From the NCBI GenBank assembly GCA_964346175.1, contig CAYFTG010000001.1:62001-126000 (forward strand): a stretch of 64,000 nt of DNA, given 5' to 3'. Made by a program: the position numbers and the translations under genes. The notes below the pieces were generated by a model. The model did not search any database. It was not told the origin of the DNA and was given only the letters and a program-made list of their open reading frames with translations. Positions 42,716 through 51,621 of this stretch are shown piece after piece; the first letter of the stretch is position 1; each line of letters begins with the position of its first letter. The stretch is from DTU032 sp964346175. GTDB lineage: Bacteria; Bacillota; Clostridia; Saccharofermentanales; DTU023.

Positions 42716-44200
42716 CTACCACGACACCTCTTTATCAACATGAGGTGAGATCAAGTCAATTCCGGAAATATCTTCTATAGCGCTCCGATGTTTAAGGCTG
42801 TAGACATAAAGTGTGCGCACCATCAGCTCGTCGCCTTCGCTATCCAGATAGACCAGCCGCAGATGAGGCTGATTAAAGGTAGCGCGATCCTCATGCAGAT
42901 CCGAATGATCCATCTTCAGCCACGCATCGGCCATTTCTTTATGAATAGCCATGATTTCATCGATAGCAGCAGCATCTTCAACGGTCTCTTGTGAATAGTT
43001 AGTCACGAGACCAAAGGGATAAACGAAAATGCTCGGAGAATCAACATACTCTGAATCTTGATAATAGGCTGAAGTCAACTCAATCTTATCTACCTTTTCA
43101 CGTGCGGGCATCTTTCTCGTCAGATATGCATCAACAGTCACATTCAAGAAAAAACTCAGACCCAAGGCCACTGCAAATAAGAGCAAATAAAACACAATGG
43201 TTCGTCCTATTTTCGGCAGACCGTGGAAGCGAATGATCTCCACAATAAAGAGCACCACAAAAGCCACCAGGAAAATGGAAATGAAGGTTATATTCAAATA
43301 AAACGGTTCCGACGCATACACAAAAATGTAGTCGAAATTGTTATTCAAAAGAATCAACAAGAGCAGTATTCCATAAATGGCAATTACTGTTGGATAAAAA
43401 CCTTTGACCATATAGGTGGTATTCGTGCGCTCCACTTGACGCGCCTTAAACAGCCAGGTACCAAGAGCCAGTAACGCCAGCGCAATAACAAACCAGACCA
43501 GAAGAGATGGCAAATATTCTCCATTGGCTTCATGCGCAGTGCTCAGAACATAAACACTGTGAAATTCCAGCTTGGTTAAGCCATAGTTTCCAAACTCCCT
43601 GGCCGGAGTATAGCCGAAAAAGCCCGAGGTTGAGCTATTCCAGACAGCCAGAATGGTACTGGGCACAAAGTGCAGAACCAGCGCATAAACAAAACCGTTG
43701 AACAAGTTAGTGGTGCAGAGTATCGCCAACAAAGACGGTATCTGCAGTATTACAGAACCTACGATCATTATTCCGGACCAAGCCAGAAATTGCGTGAACG
43801 CATAAGGTCCGAATTCCAATAACAAGTAGTTGGGGGTTATAAAGTTCACGATCAAAAAGGCCAAGAAATTACTGATCAGCATCGGTATGATTTGGATCAA
43901 CCAGCTGAAAAGGAAATGGACTAAGAACAATTTTTCTCGCCGAATAGGAAGCGAAAAATAAGTGTCCATCTTATTCTTATCATAGATAAAGCTATAGATG
44001 ATGAACGGACTCACTGCCCCTAAAGCCACCATCACAATGGCCAGCGATACCGGAGCATACTCCAGACTTCGCAAGGGCTCATTAGAAATTGATTGAAAGA
44101 GCAAAGAAACCGGGTAAGCAATCATGCTGATTACAAAATATAGTACAACTACAGCGCGATGCTGCTTAAGAAGGTGTCGTAAATATCCTCTAGTTTTCAT
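42716..44200 (-). CDS. ABC-2 type transporter permease
   Basis: The 494-residue protein has eight to ten membrane segments, beginning with AVVVLYFVISMIAYPVSLLF, and a C-terminal extracellular or cytoplasmic domain of about 120 residues. The segment DTYFSLPIRREKLFLVHFL resembles the conserved cytoplasmic loop of ABC-2 permeases of the YtrC/BcrB type. It overlaps the ATPase gene by 11 bases and forms the last gene of a GntR-ATPase-permease operon. Such YtrA-controlled exporters respond to cell-wall antibiotics in B. subtilis; the substrate here is unknown. Confidence 0.82.
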   Translation of the reverse strand: MKTRGYLRHLLKQHRAVVVLYFVISMIAYPVSLLFQSISNEPLRSLEYAPVSLAIVMVALGAVSPFIIYSFIYDKNKMDTYFSLPIRREKLFLVHFLFSWLIQIIPMLISNFLAFLIVNFITPNYLLLEFGPYAFTQFLAWSGIMIVGSVILQIPSLLAILCTTNLFNGFVYALVLHFVPSTILAVWNSSTSGFFGYTPAREFGNYGLTKLEFHSVYVLSTAHEANGEYLPSLLVWFVIALALLALGTWLFKARQVERTNTTYMVKGFYPTVIAIYGILLLLILLNNNFDYIFVYASEPFYLNITFISIFLVAFVVLFIVEIIRFHGLPKIGRTIVFYLLLFAVALGLSFFLNVTVDAYLTRKMPAREKVDKIELTSAYYQDSEYVDSPSIFVYPFGLVTNYSQETVEDAAAIDEIMAIHKEMADAWLKMDHSDLHEDRATFNQPHLRLVYLDSEGDELMVRTLYVYSLKHRSAIEDISGIDLISPHVDKEVSW

Positions 44201-45056
44201 TTTGGTTTACCTCCATTTCAACTACGAAGATTTCTTCCATTGATAGTGGTAGAGGGTTGAACAGTATAGGCTCCGTCGCCTCAATCTGTTCCCGTGCATC
44301 TTCTCCGTGATATAAGACCGTTACAACTTTGTTATTAATCTCATAGCTCAGAAGCGGCATGTTCTCGAACAGCTCTTTAGCCGGTGCCTCGCTGTAGCCT
44401 AACTGCACCTTATGGTAATTCTCGCGCAGCTCATCCAGCGATTGAGTAAAGACGATCTTCTTGTTTTCCAATAGAGCCATTTCGTCACAGATGTCTTCCA
44501 ATTCACGAATGTTGTGCGAAGAAATAATGACGCTGATTTCACCGGCAGCAACCAGCCGAATCAGCTCACGCTTAAGGGTCAGTCGCACCATGGGATCCAA
44601 GCCGTCAAACGATTCATCCATCAAAAGGACTTTTGGCTGACAGCTCAAGGCCAGAATGACAATGCTTTGACGTTTCAGACCGCGAGACAGTAGGTGGAGC
44701 GGCTTCTTCTCATCAAAATGAAACAGCTCCAGCAATTTCTTATAGTAATCTTCATCAAAATTCGGATAAAAAAGTTTATAGTAATCCTTCATTTCATTCG
44801 TATTAAAGCGGTTGAAATAGAAGGGCTCATCCGAGACGAAAAAGAGCTTTTCCTTCTGCTCTGAAAGCGGAGCTCCGTCGATAGTGATTTCGCCGTCATA
44901 ATCGTAAACCTGACTGATACAACGCATCAGAGTGGATTTTCCGGCTCCGTTGCTGCCGATCAGTCCGAATACTTTGCCATCCGGGATTTCCCAGTCGAGA
45001 GCTGACAAAACCGGAGTGTCGGCGAAACTTTTACTCAAGCTCTTTATTCTCAACAT
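44190..45056 (-). CDS. ABC transporter ATP-binding protein
   Basis: The 288-residue ATPase has Walker A LIGSNGAGKSTLM (residues about 33-45), the ABC signature in the variant form LSRGLKRQ near 133, Walker B VLLMDESFDGLDP near 155 and the switch His in ISSHNIRELEDI. The C-terminal 70 residues form an extra domain typical of YtrB-like exporters. Start and stop overlap its neighbours (GntR regulator upstream, permease downstream), so the three are translated together. Confidence 0.93.
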   Translation of the reverse strand: MLRIKSLSKSFADTPVLSALDWEIPDGKVFGLIGSNGAGKSTLMRCISQVYDYDGEITIDGAPLSEQKEKLFFVSDEPFYFNRFNTNEMKDYYKLFYPNFDEDYYKKLLELFHFDEKKPLHLLSRGLKRQSIVILALSCQPKVLLMDESFDGLDPMVRLTLKRELIRLVAAGEISVIISSHNIRELEDICDEMALLENKKIVFTQSLDELRENYHKVQLGYSEAPAKELFENMPLLSYEINNKVVTVLYHGEDAREQIEATEPILFNPLPLSMEEIFVVEMEVNQNEN

Positions 45057-45411
45057 TTGCTAAGGCCTCCTCTACCAGTGAACGAATTTCATCCTCAGTT
45101 AAACCTAACATGAGGTATTGTGTGAATAAGTCGGCTAAGGTGATTTTAGCCTCCTCTTTGATCTCTTTCGTCAGTGAAATGTCGGCGACAAAGGCGCCTA
45201 CCTTCGGGACAGTGTCAATGATTCCCTTCTGCTCCAATTCTGTATAAGCGCGGGCGACAGTATTCGGATTAATCCCTAAGGATGAAGCTAATTCACGAAT
45301 CGAAGGCAATTGATCGCCAATGTCGAGCACTCCGGTGGAAACGAGAAGAACAATCTGATCCATAATTTGCTGATATAAAGCTTGTTTACTGCGCGAGTCT
45401 AAGGTAAACAC
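45031..45411 (-). CDS. GntR family regulator (YtrA type)
   Basis: The 126-residue protein has a winged helix of the GntR class (QALYQQIMDQIVLLVSTGVLDIGDQLPSIRELASSLGINPNTVARAYTELEQKG) and only a short helical C-terminal tail, the YtrA pattern found beside ABC exporters. The start is GTG 45411, with GGAAGGGG about 7 bases upstream; in-frame codons further upstream lie in the promoter. Its presumed operator, a near-perfect palindrome, overlaps the transcription start, so it should repress its own operon until an inducer binds. Confidence 0.9.
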   Translation of the reverse strand: MFTLDSRSKQALYQQIMDQIVLLVSTGVLDIGDQLPSIRELASSLGINPNTVARAYTELEQKGIIDTVPKVGAFVADISLTKEIKEEAKITLADLFTQYLMLGLTEDEIRSLVEEALANVENKELE

Positions 45412-45434
45412 AGATTCGCCCCTTCCTAGAAAAA

Positions 45435-45460
45435 AGTACAGAAACAATCGTTTCTGTACT
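45435..45460. promoter_or_regulatory. Operator palindrome of the GntR-ABC operon
   Basis: AGTACAGAAAC (45435-45445), spacer AATC, GTTTCTGTACT (45450-45460): perfect 11-bp arms. It lies directly downstream of the -10 element, covering the predicted start of transcription. Confidence 0.85.
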
Positions 45461-45461
45461 A

Positions 45462-45491
45462 ACTATACTAATACAGATAGGGCAATGTCAA
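45462..45491 (-). promoter_or_regulatory. Promoter of the GntR-ABC operon
   Basis: On the minus strand a perfect -35 TTGACA (45491-45486) and a -10 TATAGT (45467-45462) are separated by 18 bases, just upstream of the operator palindrome. Confidence 0.8.
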
Positions 45492-45508
45492 ATGTATTTT
45501 TTTAAATT

Positions 45509-46699
45509 TTATCTTGCTTCTTTAAAAGCCTTAATAATTCTCTCGCAGGCCTCAAGGACAACTGAGCGGGGCGATGATGTCGTCATCCTTTGAAAGCCCT
45601 CACCACCGTCCGGATCGTGCATCAAGCCGTCAGTCAATCTGACACGGGCAACTTCGTGAACCAAATGATGAATCTCAGCATCGGACAAGCCTGTGGGATT
45701 GAAGTCGAACCACAATAAATAAGTTCCTTCGGGATCTGTGACCTGCACTTCGGGCATTTCAGCAGCAAACAAGGCTCTCACTTGCTTAATGTTTTCGTCG
45801 ATGTAGGCGTTCAAGGCATCAAGCCATTCACGTCCGGCATCCGAGTAAGCTGCAATCTGGGCTTCCAGCGCAAAAGGCGAGATCAGAGTCGACGGCAGCA
45901 CTGCCTTGACCTGTTCACGCAATCTCTCATTGAAAATAATGGCGCTGGCACTTTTGATTCCTGCACAGTTGAAACTTTTACTAATCGAACCCACCTGGAT
46001 CACCAGATCGTCAGGCTGTGCGAGAGCGAGGAGCGGGATATGCTTTTGCCCCGGGCGCAAGAGATCGCAATGGATCTCGTCGGAAACAATCAAAACTCGG
46101 TGACGACGACAGATTTCCAGCATCTTTAGGAGTTCATCCTCACGCCAGATCCGGCCTACCGGATTGTGCGGCGAACAGAGTACGAATATCTTATTGCAGG
46201 GATCGGAGCAAGCCTTTTCCAGCGCCTCAAAATCCATTGAATAAGTGAAAGCGTCTTCCCGAATCAAGCGAGCACTGACTATCTTGCGATGCAGCTGATC
46301 CTGGAATGCTTTGGTGAAAGTGCCGTAGACCGGGCGTTGCAGGATGATGCCGTCTCCCACATTCGAAAAGCCTTCAACGATACAGTTCATCATGCTGATG
46401 CTACCGTCGCCAACCACGATCTCTTCGGCTTCAACTGTCAAATCAAAGCGCTCCTTCATCCACCAGCGCAGGCTGTCGCGGAAGCGCGGTTCCGCCTCTT
46501 CCGTCGTATAGCCATAAATGCGTCTATCCACAACCTTTTGCAAAGCCGAACTGATCACCTCGGGAACGGCGAAATCCATGTCGGCCGTACTCAAAGCAAT
46601 GTATGCCGGCTCGCTCTCCTCCGTTTGCGGCAGCGTATCCCATTTTGCAGAAGCCGTTCCGCGCCGATCAATTACTTCATCAAAAATCTTACTAAGCAT
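45509..46699 (-). CDS. PatB/MalY-type PLP aminotransferase (cystathionine beta-lyase like)
   Basis: The ~396-residue protein is a fold-type I PLP enzyme of the MalY/PatB group, which cleaves C-S bonds in cystathionine or cysteine conjugates. IALSTADMDFAVPEVISSAL near residue 30 and RRIYGYTTEEAEPRFRDSL are group hallmarks. LCSPHNPVGRIWREDEL, VSDEIHCDLLRPGQKHIPL and the PLP lysine in VGSISKSFNCAG follow. AGGGAGA precedes ATG 46699. It lies upstream of the GntR operon on the same strand with its own spacing. Confidence 0.9.
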   Translation of the reverse strand: MLSKIFDEVIDRRGTASAKWDTLPQTEESEPAYIALSTADMDFAVPEVISSALQKVVDRRIYGYTTEEAEPRFRDSLRWWMKERFDLTVEAEEIVVGDGSISMMNCIVEGFSNVGDGIILQRPVYGTFTKAFQDQLHRKIVSARLIREDAFTYSMDFEALEKACSDPCNKIFVLCSPHNPVGRIWREDELLKMLEICRRHRVLIVSDEIHCDLLRPGQKHIPLLALAQPDDLVIQVGSISKSFNCAGIKSASAIIFNERLREQVKAVLPSTLISPFALEAQIAAYSDAGREWLDALNAYIDENIKQVRALFAAEMPEVQVTDPEGTYLLWFDFNPTGLSDAEIHHLVHEVARVRLTDGLMHDPDGGEGFQRMTTSSPRSVVLEACERIIKAFKEAR

Positions 46700-46858
46700 A
46701 ATATCTCCCTGCACTAAAAGTCTTAATCAGTATTCTAACAGAGAGCCGCGTAGCAAAGAATAATATTTCCTCATGCAATGTTGCATTCAAAAGACCTACT
46801 ACGTGCTAATCTATTTAAAAAGCGAAGCGGCAGTTTATTTGTCGCAGGAGGAAAATTA

Positions 46859-47488
46859 ATGTATCAATGTTCATATTGCGGAAAAAAGGGCTGCAAATCA
46901 TATAACGAAGAGGAGACCTTGGCAGTCTGTGCCGGCAAAAGCTCCGCTATCCACGAAGAGGCGAAAAAACTCTTTCAGGAAGAGGAGAATCAACTTATCG
47001 CGCGGGCGGCAGGCAAAGTGGAAATACAAGGCTACGGACGCTTAACGCGCATGGAAGAAGTCATGGATTTTTGCAGACTCTGTGGCTACGAGAGCCTTGG
47101 TCTGGTCTTTTGCTCAGGCTTAAGCAGAGAAGCTAAAACAGTGACAGAAATCCTGACCCACCACGGCTTCTCGGTCAACTCGGCTCTCTGCAAGACAGGT
47201 TCTTTGCCGAAATCGCTCGTCGGTCTTGAAGCGGCTGATACACATTCCAACTGTGCCGACGAAGTGATGTGCAATCCCATCGGACAGGCGCTCTTAATGA
47301 ACGAGCAAAAGGTCGACTTTACTATCATTATGGGTTTGTGTGTGGGCCACGATACCCTAGTGATGAAATATCTCGAATCACCGATGACAGTGTTGGCGGT
47401 GAAAGACAGAGTAGCGGGACATAATCCCTTGGCTCCGATTTATACAGCCAAGACCTATTACAGAAAGCGCTTTTTTCCGAAGGATTAA
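46859..47488 (+). CDS. DUF1847 family cysteine-rich protein
   Basis: The 209-residue protein starts MYQCSYCGKKGC, a probable metal-binding cluster. It continues with the DUF1847 pattern: RMEEVMDFCRLCGYESLGLVFCSGLSREAKTV, NSALCKTGSLPKS, CNPIGQALLMNE and IIMGLCVGHDTLVMKY. The many conserved Cys residues suggest a metal or redox role; the function is unknown. ATG 46859 has GGAGG 7 bases upstream. Its 3' end supplies the ribosome site (AAGGA) for the amidohydrolase that begins two bases later. Confidence 0.85.
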   Translation: MYQCSYCGKKGCKSYNEEETLAVCAGKSSAIHEEAKKLFQEEENQLIARAAGKVEIQGYGRLTRMEEVMDFCRLCGYESLGLVFCSGLSREAKTVTEILTHHGFSVNSALCKTGSLPKSLVGLEAADTHSNCADEVMCNPIGQALLMNEQKVDFTIIMGLCVGHDTLVMKYLESPMTVLAVKDRVAGHNPLAPIYTAKTYYRKRFFPKD

Positions 47489-47490
47489 TT

Positions 47491-49083
47491 GTGAGTTTAA
47501 GGCTGACGAACTGTAGTTTTTTTGACAAAAGCTCCGCAAGAGCGGACGGTGCTCTGCAAATCGAAGACGGCATAATTACCGCGCTAGGTAGCATGGCCGA
47601 GAGCTCGAACTGGCCGCGGGTCGAGCGAGAAATTTCGCTAGATGGGCGTATAGTCTTTGCGGGGTTGATGGATGCCCATATGCATTTGGAAAATTGGGCT
47701 TTGCGACACAGTCAAATCTCCTTGGACAGCGCGCGCAGTCTCGCAGAAATCCTGAGCCTTGTGACCGAGCAAGTACGCATCGCGGAGGGATCCGGGCAGA
47801 GCAAAGTAATTGTCCTCGCCGGCTGGAATGAGGAAAACTACCCGGAACAACGCCCGCCTTCTTTGCAGGAATTAGATGCTATCAGCAGTCACATTCAGAT
47901 TATTCTAAGTCGGATCTGCGGTCATGTCTGTGTGGTGAATTCCGCTGTCCTGCGTGAATTCGACTGGCAGAGGTTTGCCGAGACCGAGCCGGGCTCTGTG
48001 GGATTAGCTGAGAACGGCAGACCTAACGGGATACTCTCCGAGAACGCCATGTTTAATCTTCTCTCTTTGCAAGAAAAATACAGTAAAGAGCAGCAAAAGG
48101 AGCTTTTAGCTTTTGGCCTGAAAAGCATGGCTGCGTATGGCTTGACAGCTGTGGCCAGTCAAGAGAGCAGCAGTCTGGAGGATATAGATTTCCTTTCGTC
48201 GCTGGAAGAGATATATGAGACAGATCCGGATCTGCCTGCCTATTATGCGCAGATCGGCTTGTCTGATCCGGAACAGATCTCGGACTGTCTAGCTCTTTGC
48301 GAGCAGTATCGAACTCATCCACAGATTAAGATCGCCTCCGTTAAGCTCTTTAAGGACGGCAGTCTGGGCGGCAGAACAGCGCTGTTGCGAGAAACGTATA
48401 GCGATGATCCCGGCACTTCGGGAATGGACCTAATTCCTTACGAGGAGCTAGTCCTCTGGTTCGAACAGGCGAACGCTGCCGGTGTCCAGTTGACGATCCA
48501 CGCAATTGGCGACAGAGCCGTTGCGGAGATTGTGGATGCTTATACAGAGGCCGCCAAGACTGACGCGGATCGTTCCAATTATCTGCGCCATACGATCATC
48601 CACTGTCAGATCACGGATGCGGGACTCTTACAGCGCCTAGCACAAGCGCAGCTCTTAGTGATCACCCAGCCACTCTTTGCCGCTTCCGACTGGCAGATGG
48701 CTCAGGCCCGCCTCGGGAACAAAAGGCGTAACGCCGCCTACGATTATAGCGCAGTTTTGGATCTGGGGATTCATCAAGCTTTCAGTTCGGACAGTCCGGT
48801 CGAGAGCGCCAATCCGCTGCTGACACTGGCAGCAGCTATTGATCATCCGCAGCAGAAAAAATCCCTTAATCTGCAGGAAGCCTTAGCCGCATCCACAGAA
48901 AAGGTAGCCTATGTGCTGGGCGAGGAGAAAAGCAGAGGAAAACTCAGAGTCGGAGCGGCCGCTGATCTCACCGTTGTGGAAGCAGACAGTGTCGACGACT
49001 TGACGGCAGAGAAGCTGCGCAGGACAGGGATCACTTTAACTATGCGCGATGGCCGGATTATTCATCAAACTCAAAATCTTTAG
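47491..49083 (+). CDS. Amidohydrolase family protein (YtcJ-like)
   Basis: The 530-residue protein belongs to the YtcJ-like branch of metal-dependent amidohydrolases. FAGLMDAHMHLENWAL holds the HxH metal motif (near residue 63), GHVCVVNSAVL the next conserved segment, and VKLFKDGSLGGRTALL supplies the Lys position. TIHAIGDRAVAEIVDAY and HTIIHCQ supply His ligands, and FSSDSPVESANPLLTLAAAI the Asp. Members hydrolyse amide or formamide bonds in small molecules; the substrate is unknown. The start is GTG 47491, coupled to the DUF1847 gene. Confidence 0.88.
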   Translation: MSLRLTNCSFFDKSSARADGALQIEDGIITALGSMAESSNWPRVEREISLDGRIVFAGLMDAHMHLENWALRHSQISLDSARSLAEILSLVTEQVRIAEGSGQSKVIVLAGWNEENYPEQRPPSLQELDAISSHIQIILSRICGHVCVVNSAVLREFDWQRFAETEPGSVGLAENGRPNGILSENAMFNLLSLQEKYSKEQQKELLAFGLKSMAAYGLTAVASQESSSLEDIDFLSSLEEIYETDPDLPAYYAQIGLSDPEQISDCLALCEQYRTHPQIKIASVKLFKDGSLGGRTALLRETYSDDPGTSGMDLIPYEELVLWFEQANAAGVQLTIHAIGDRAVAEIVDAYTEAAKTDADRSNYLRHTIIHCQITDAGLLQRLAQAQLLVITQPLFAASDWQMAQARLGNKRRNAAYDYSAVLDLGIHQAFSSDSPVESANPLLTLAAAIDHPQQKKSLNLQEALAASTEKVAYVLGEEKSRGKLRVGAAADLTVVEADSVDDLTAEKLRRTGITLTMRDGRIIHQTQNL

Positions 49084-49134
49084 TCACAGGCAAGACCCAC
49101 CTGCATCTTGCAGGGGATCCTCAAGCAAATAACA

Positions 49135-49160
49135 AAGCCAGCTCCGGCGGGAACTGGCTT
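49135..49160 (-). terminator. Intrinsic terminator after the ferritin-like gene
   Basis: AAGCCAG and CTGGCTT form the outer stem and TCC/GGA extends it; on the minus strand the hairpin is followed by TTTGTTATTT. It lies 35 bases past the stop at 49195. On the plus strand no T-run follows. Confidence 0.7.
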
Positions 49161-49194
49161 CACGGCTTAATTTAACTGCAGCTAGGATTCTGCA

Positions 49195-49677
49195 TTAGTA
49201 TTCGGGCATATTTGTGAACATCGCGTGAGTGACATACTCGTCACCGTGGCGAATCATTTCGATTAGTTTATCCAATTGGTCGTAATGCCTTTGTTCTTCG
49301 GCTACCAGCCACACGAGGAGAGCCTTTTCTGTTTCATTCTCAGCACTTTTCAGCTGCTCTTCGTACAACACGATAGACTTTCTTTCCATTTCCAGTGCGG
49401 TCAGATACACATCCAACGCTCGCGGTACCAGAAAGTATTCGCTATCTACGTCATCAGCTGTAGCGAAGAAGGTTTTTTCCATATCTTGGGTCTCTTCAGG
49501 AACTACGAATTGTTCCTGTCTCTGGTATTCCAGAATCGCTAACTCATGGCGGCGTTCCGCTTCTGCCAGAATTTTGAAGATTCTATGTATTGCCGATTCA
49601 GGATGTTTGGCTGCCTGCTCCTCGTAGTAAGCTGCGCCTTCCTGCTCAAGTTGAATTGCTTGCTGATAAATACTCAT
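49195..49677 (-). CDS. Ferritin-like/rubrerythrin-type di-iron protein
   Basis: The 160-residue protein has two helix pairs with carboxylate/His iron-ligand spacing. The first is QLEQEGAAYYEEQA then ILAEAERRHELAIL; the second is ALEMERKSIVLYEEQL then LVAEEQRHYDQL. This is the ferritin-like four-helix bundle with ExxH motifs. No rubredoxin domain follows, so it is an erythrin-like protein rather than full rubrerythrin. Such proteins reduce peroxide or store iron in anaerobes. GAAGGAG precedes ATG 49677. Confidence 0.85.
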   Translation of the reverse strand: MSIYQQAIQLEQEGAAYYEEQAAKHPESAIHRIFKILAEAERRHELAILEYQRQEQFVVPEETQDMEKTFFATADDVDSEYFLVPRALDVYLTALEMERKSIVLYEEQLKSAENETEKALLVWLVAEEQRHYDQLDKLIEMIRHGDEYVTHAMFTNMPEY

Positions 49678-49768
49678 ACTATCTTCTCCTTCTTTCATTG
49701 GCAGCGTAGCTGATTTCTGCCTTTTTCTTGCATCCAGAATAGCATCTGTTTCTGCGCTGAGTTGTCAC

Positions 49769-50635
49769 CTAAAGCACGAGCAAAGTTGAAGCCATAATCA
49801 GCATGCCGACGATGACACCTCCGATTACTAAATGGTGTTCGCCTTGCTTTTCTGCAGTTGGCAGTAATTCGTCCAATGAAATGTACACCATGATCCCGGC
49901 AGCGAAGGCGAAAACCACTGCCAGCAAGGTCTCACTGATGTACGGTCGCAAAATCAGGAAGCCGATTAAGGCTCCCAAGGGTTCTGCCAGGCCACTTATA
50001 AGAGCGGTTAGGAATGATTTTTTCTTATCCCCGGTGCCGGCATAGAGGGGAACGGCTATGGCGATTCCTTCCGGAATGTTGTGAATAGCGATAGCGATAG
50101 CGATGCTGATGCCGAGGGCCGGGTCGGCCAAGGCAGCGACGAAGGCAGCGATACCTTCGGGCATATTATGTGCGGCTATCCCGATGGCAGATAAGAGGCC
50201 GACTCGGGTCAACTTGCTCTTTTCTCTGACCTCTTCTCGTTTAACTACACTCAGCTTGGCGGCCTCTGTCGGCTTTTCATGAAGGTGAGGATCGTAGCTG
50301 ATGTCAGTCACACTATGGAGTTCATGCGGGTTTTGTGCTTCCGGCACCAGAAAGTCAATGATCATAATGAAAAAGATGCCGCCAAAGAAAGCCAGCACGG
50401 TGTAGAGATTGCCTCGATTGCCGTAGATTTCACTCAAAGCGATATAAGATCCGCCCAGCATCTCAACAAAGGCGATATACAGCATGACACCGGCGGAGAG
50501 GCCCAAAGACGCAGACACAATATGCTGGTTGAGCGGCTTTTTCCGGAAAATGACGAGTCCGCCGATACCGGTAGAAAGACCTGCCAGCGTTGTCAGCGCG
50601 AAGGCCCGTATGTAATCGATTAGCTGTAAATCCAT
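49769..50635 (-). CDS. zupT: ZIP family metal transporter, copy 2
   Basis: The 288-residue product has about eight membrane helices with the ZIP metal-site motifs: IAAHNMPEGIAAFVAA (helix IV, HNxPEG) and AIAIHNIPEGIAIAVPLYAG (helix V, HNIPEG). A His- and acid-containing loop (HELHSVTDISYDPHLHEKP) lies between helices III and IV. ZupT transporters import zinc, iron and other divalent metals. ATG 50635 starts a protein that aligns end to end with the upstream neighbour. The two are tandem duplicates and probably one operon. Confidence 0.92.
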   Translation of the reverse strand: MDLQLIDYIRAFALTTLAGLSTGIGGLVIFRKKPLNQHIVSASLGLSAGVMLYIAFVEMLGGSYIALSEIYGNRGNLYTVLAFFGGIFFIMIIDFLVPEAQNPHELHSVTDISYDPHLHEKPTEAAKLSVVKREEVREKSKLTRVGLLSAIGIAAHNMPEGIAAFVAALADPALGISIAIAIAIHNIPEGIAIAVPLYAGTGDKKKSFLTALISGLAEPLGALIGFLILRPYISETLLAVVFAFAAGIMVYISLDELLPTAEKQGEHHLVIGGVIVGMLIMASTLLVL

Positions 50636-50654
50636 ATTTTTACCTTTTTTATCC

Positions 50655-51515
50655 TTACAGGATGAGCAGAGAAAGTGCCATGATCGCCATTCCGACAACT
50701 AAGCCGGCGATTACGATATGGTGCTCGCCTTGTTTTTCTGCTGAAGGTAAGAGTTCATCTAGAGAGATGAAAACCATAATTCCGGCTACTGCTGCGAAAA
50801 TAATGCCGAGGAGAGAATCGCTGAGGAAAGGACGGAACACGAGGAAGCCCAGTAGAGCTCCGATGGGTTCAGCCAGACCTGAATAAAGCGCCGTCAGGAA
50901 AGAGCGTTTCTTGTCGCCGGTTCCTGCATAGAGCGGAACTGCAACGGCAATTCCCTCGGGGATATTATGGATAGCGATCGCAACAGCAATACTAATACCT
51001 AAGGCAGGATCTGCTAAGGCTGCAACAAACGAAGCCAGTCCTTCCGGCAGGTTGTGGATAATGATTGCTACTGCAGAAACTTTTCCTACTCTGGTCAATT
51101 CGCTTTTTCTTTGAACTTCTTCGCGGTCAATAATGCAATCTTCGCATATTTCTGCCTCTTCGATGTGCGGATCGTAAGTGACTTCGTCCACACCGCGCAT
51201 TTCATGCAGGTTCTGTTCTTCAGGAATGAAGAAGTCAATCAGCATGCTGAAGAGAATTCCTCCGAAGAACGCCAATACAGCGTAGATTTCACCGCGACTT
51301 CCGTGGAGTTCACCCAAAGTGTCAAAAGAACCGCTGAGCATCTCCACGAAAGAGATGTAAAGCATGACGCCGGCTGACAGTCCCAGAGAAAATGAAATAA
51401 CGTGTTGGTTGAGTGGATTTTTGCGAAAAACAACCAGTCCGCCAATACCCGTAGAGAGACCGGCGAAGGTTGTTAGGGCAAAAGCTCGAATGTAATCAGC
51501 AAAAGATAAATCCAT
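50655..51515 (-). CDS. zupT: ZIP family metal transporter, copy 1
   Basis: The 286-residue protein shares most of its sequence with the neighbour at 49769-50635, including the DYIRAFALTT start, GLSTGIGGLVVFRKNPLNQH, IIHNLPEGLASFVAA and AIAIHNIPEGIAVAVPLYAG. The variable loop differs: EAEICEDCIIDREEV adds two Cys (CEDC) and removes several His compared with copy 2, which could change metal preference. GAGGAG precedes ATG 51515. No metal-responsive operator was recognised upstream. Confidence 0.92.
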   Translation of the reverse strand: MDLSFADYIRAFALTTFAGLSTGIGGLVVFRKNPLNQHVISFSLGLSAGVMLYISFVEMLSGSFDTLGELHGSRGEIYAVLAFFGGILFSMLIDFFIPEEQNLHEMRGVDEVTYDPHIEEAEICEDCIIDREEVQRKSELTRVGKVSAVAIIIHNLPEGLASFVAALADPALGISIAVAIAIHNIPEGIAVAVPLYAGTGDKKRSFLTALYSGLAEPIGALLGFLVFRPFLSDSLLGIIFAAVAGIMVFISLDELLPSAEKQGEHHIVIAGLVVGMAIMALSLLIL

Positions 51516-51580
51516 AGTCTCCTCTTTACAAAAATTTATGGTACTCGCAGATGGCGGCTGCGGATTCAGTTTGCAAATAG

Positions 51581-51608
51581 GCCGACGCTATGAAGTCATA
51601 GCGTCGGC
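51581..51608 (-). terminator. Strong hairpin after eno
   Basis: GCCGACGCTATGA and its exact complement TCATAGCGTCGGC form 13-bp arms separated by two bases, 13 bases beyond the eno stop. The T-tract after it on the minus strand is weak (CTATTTGC), so termination may be inefficient or the hairpin may mainly protect the transcript. Confidence 0.7.
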
Positions 51609-51621
51609 AGCTCTACTTTAC

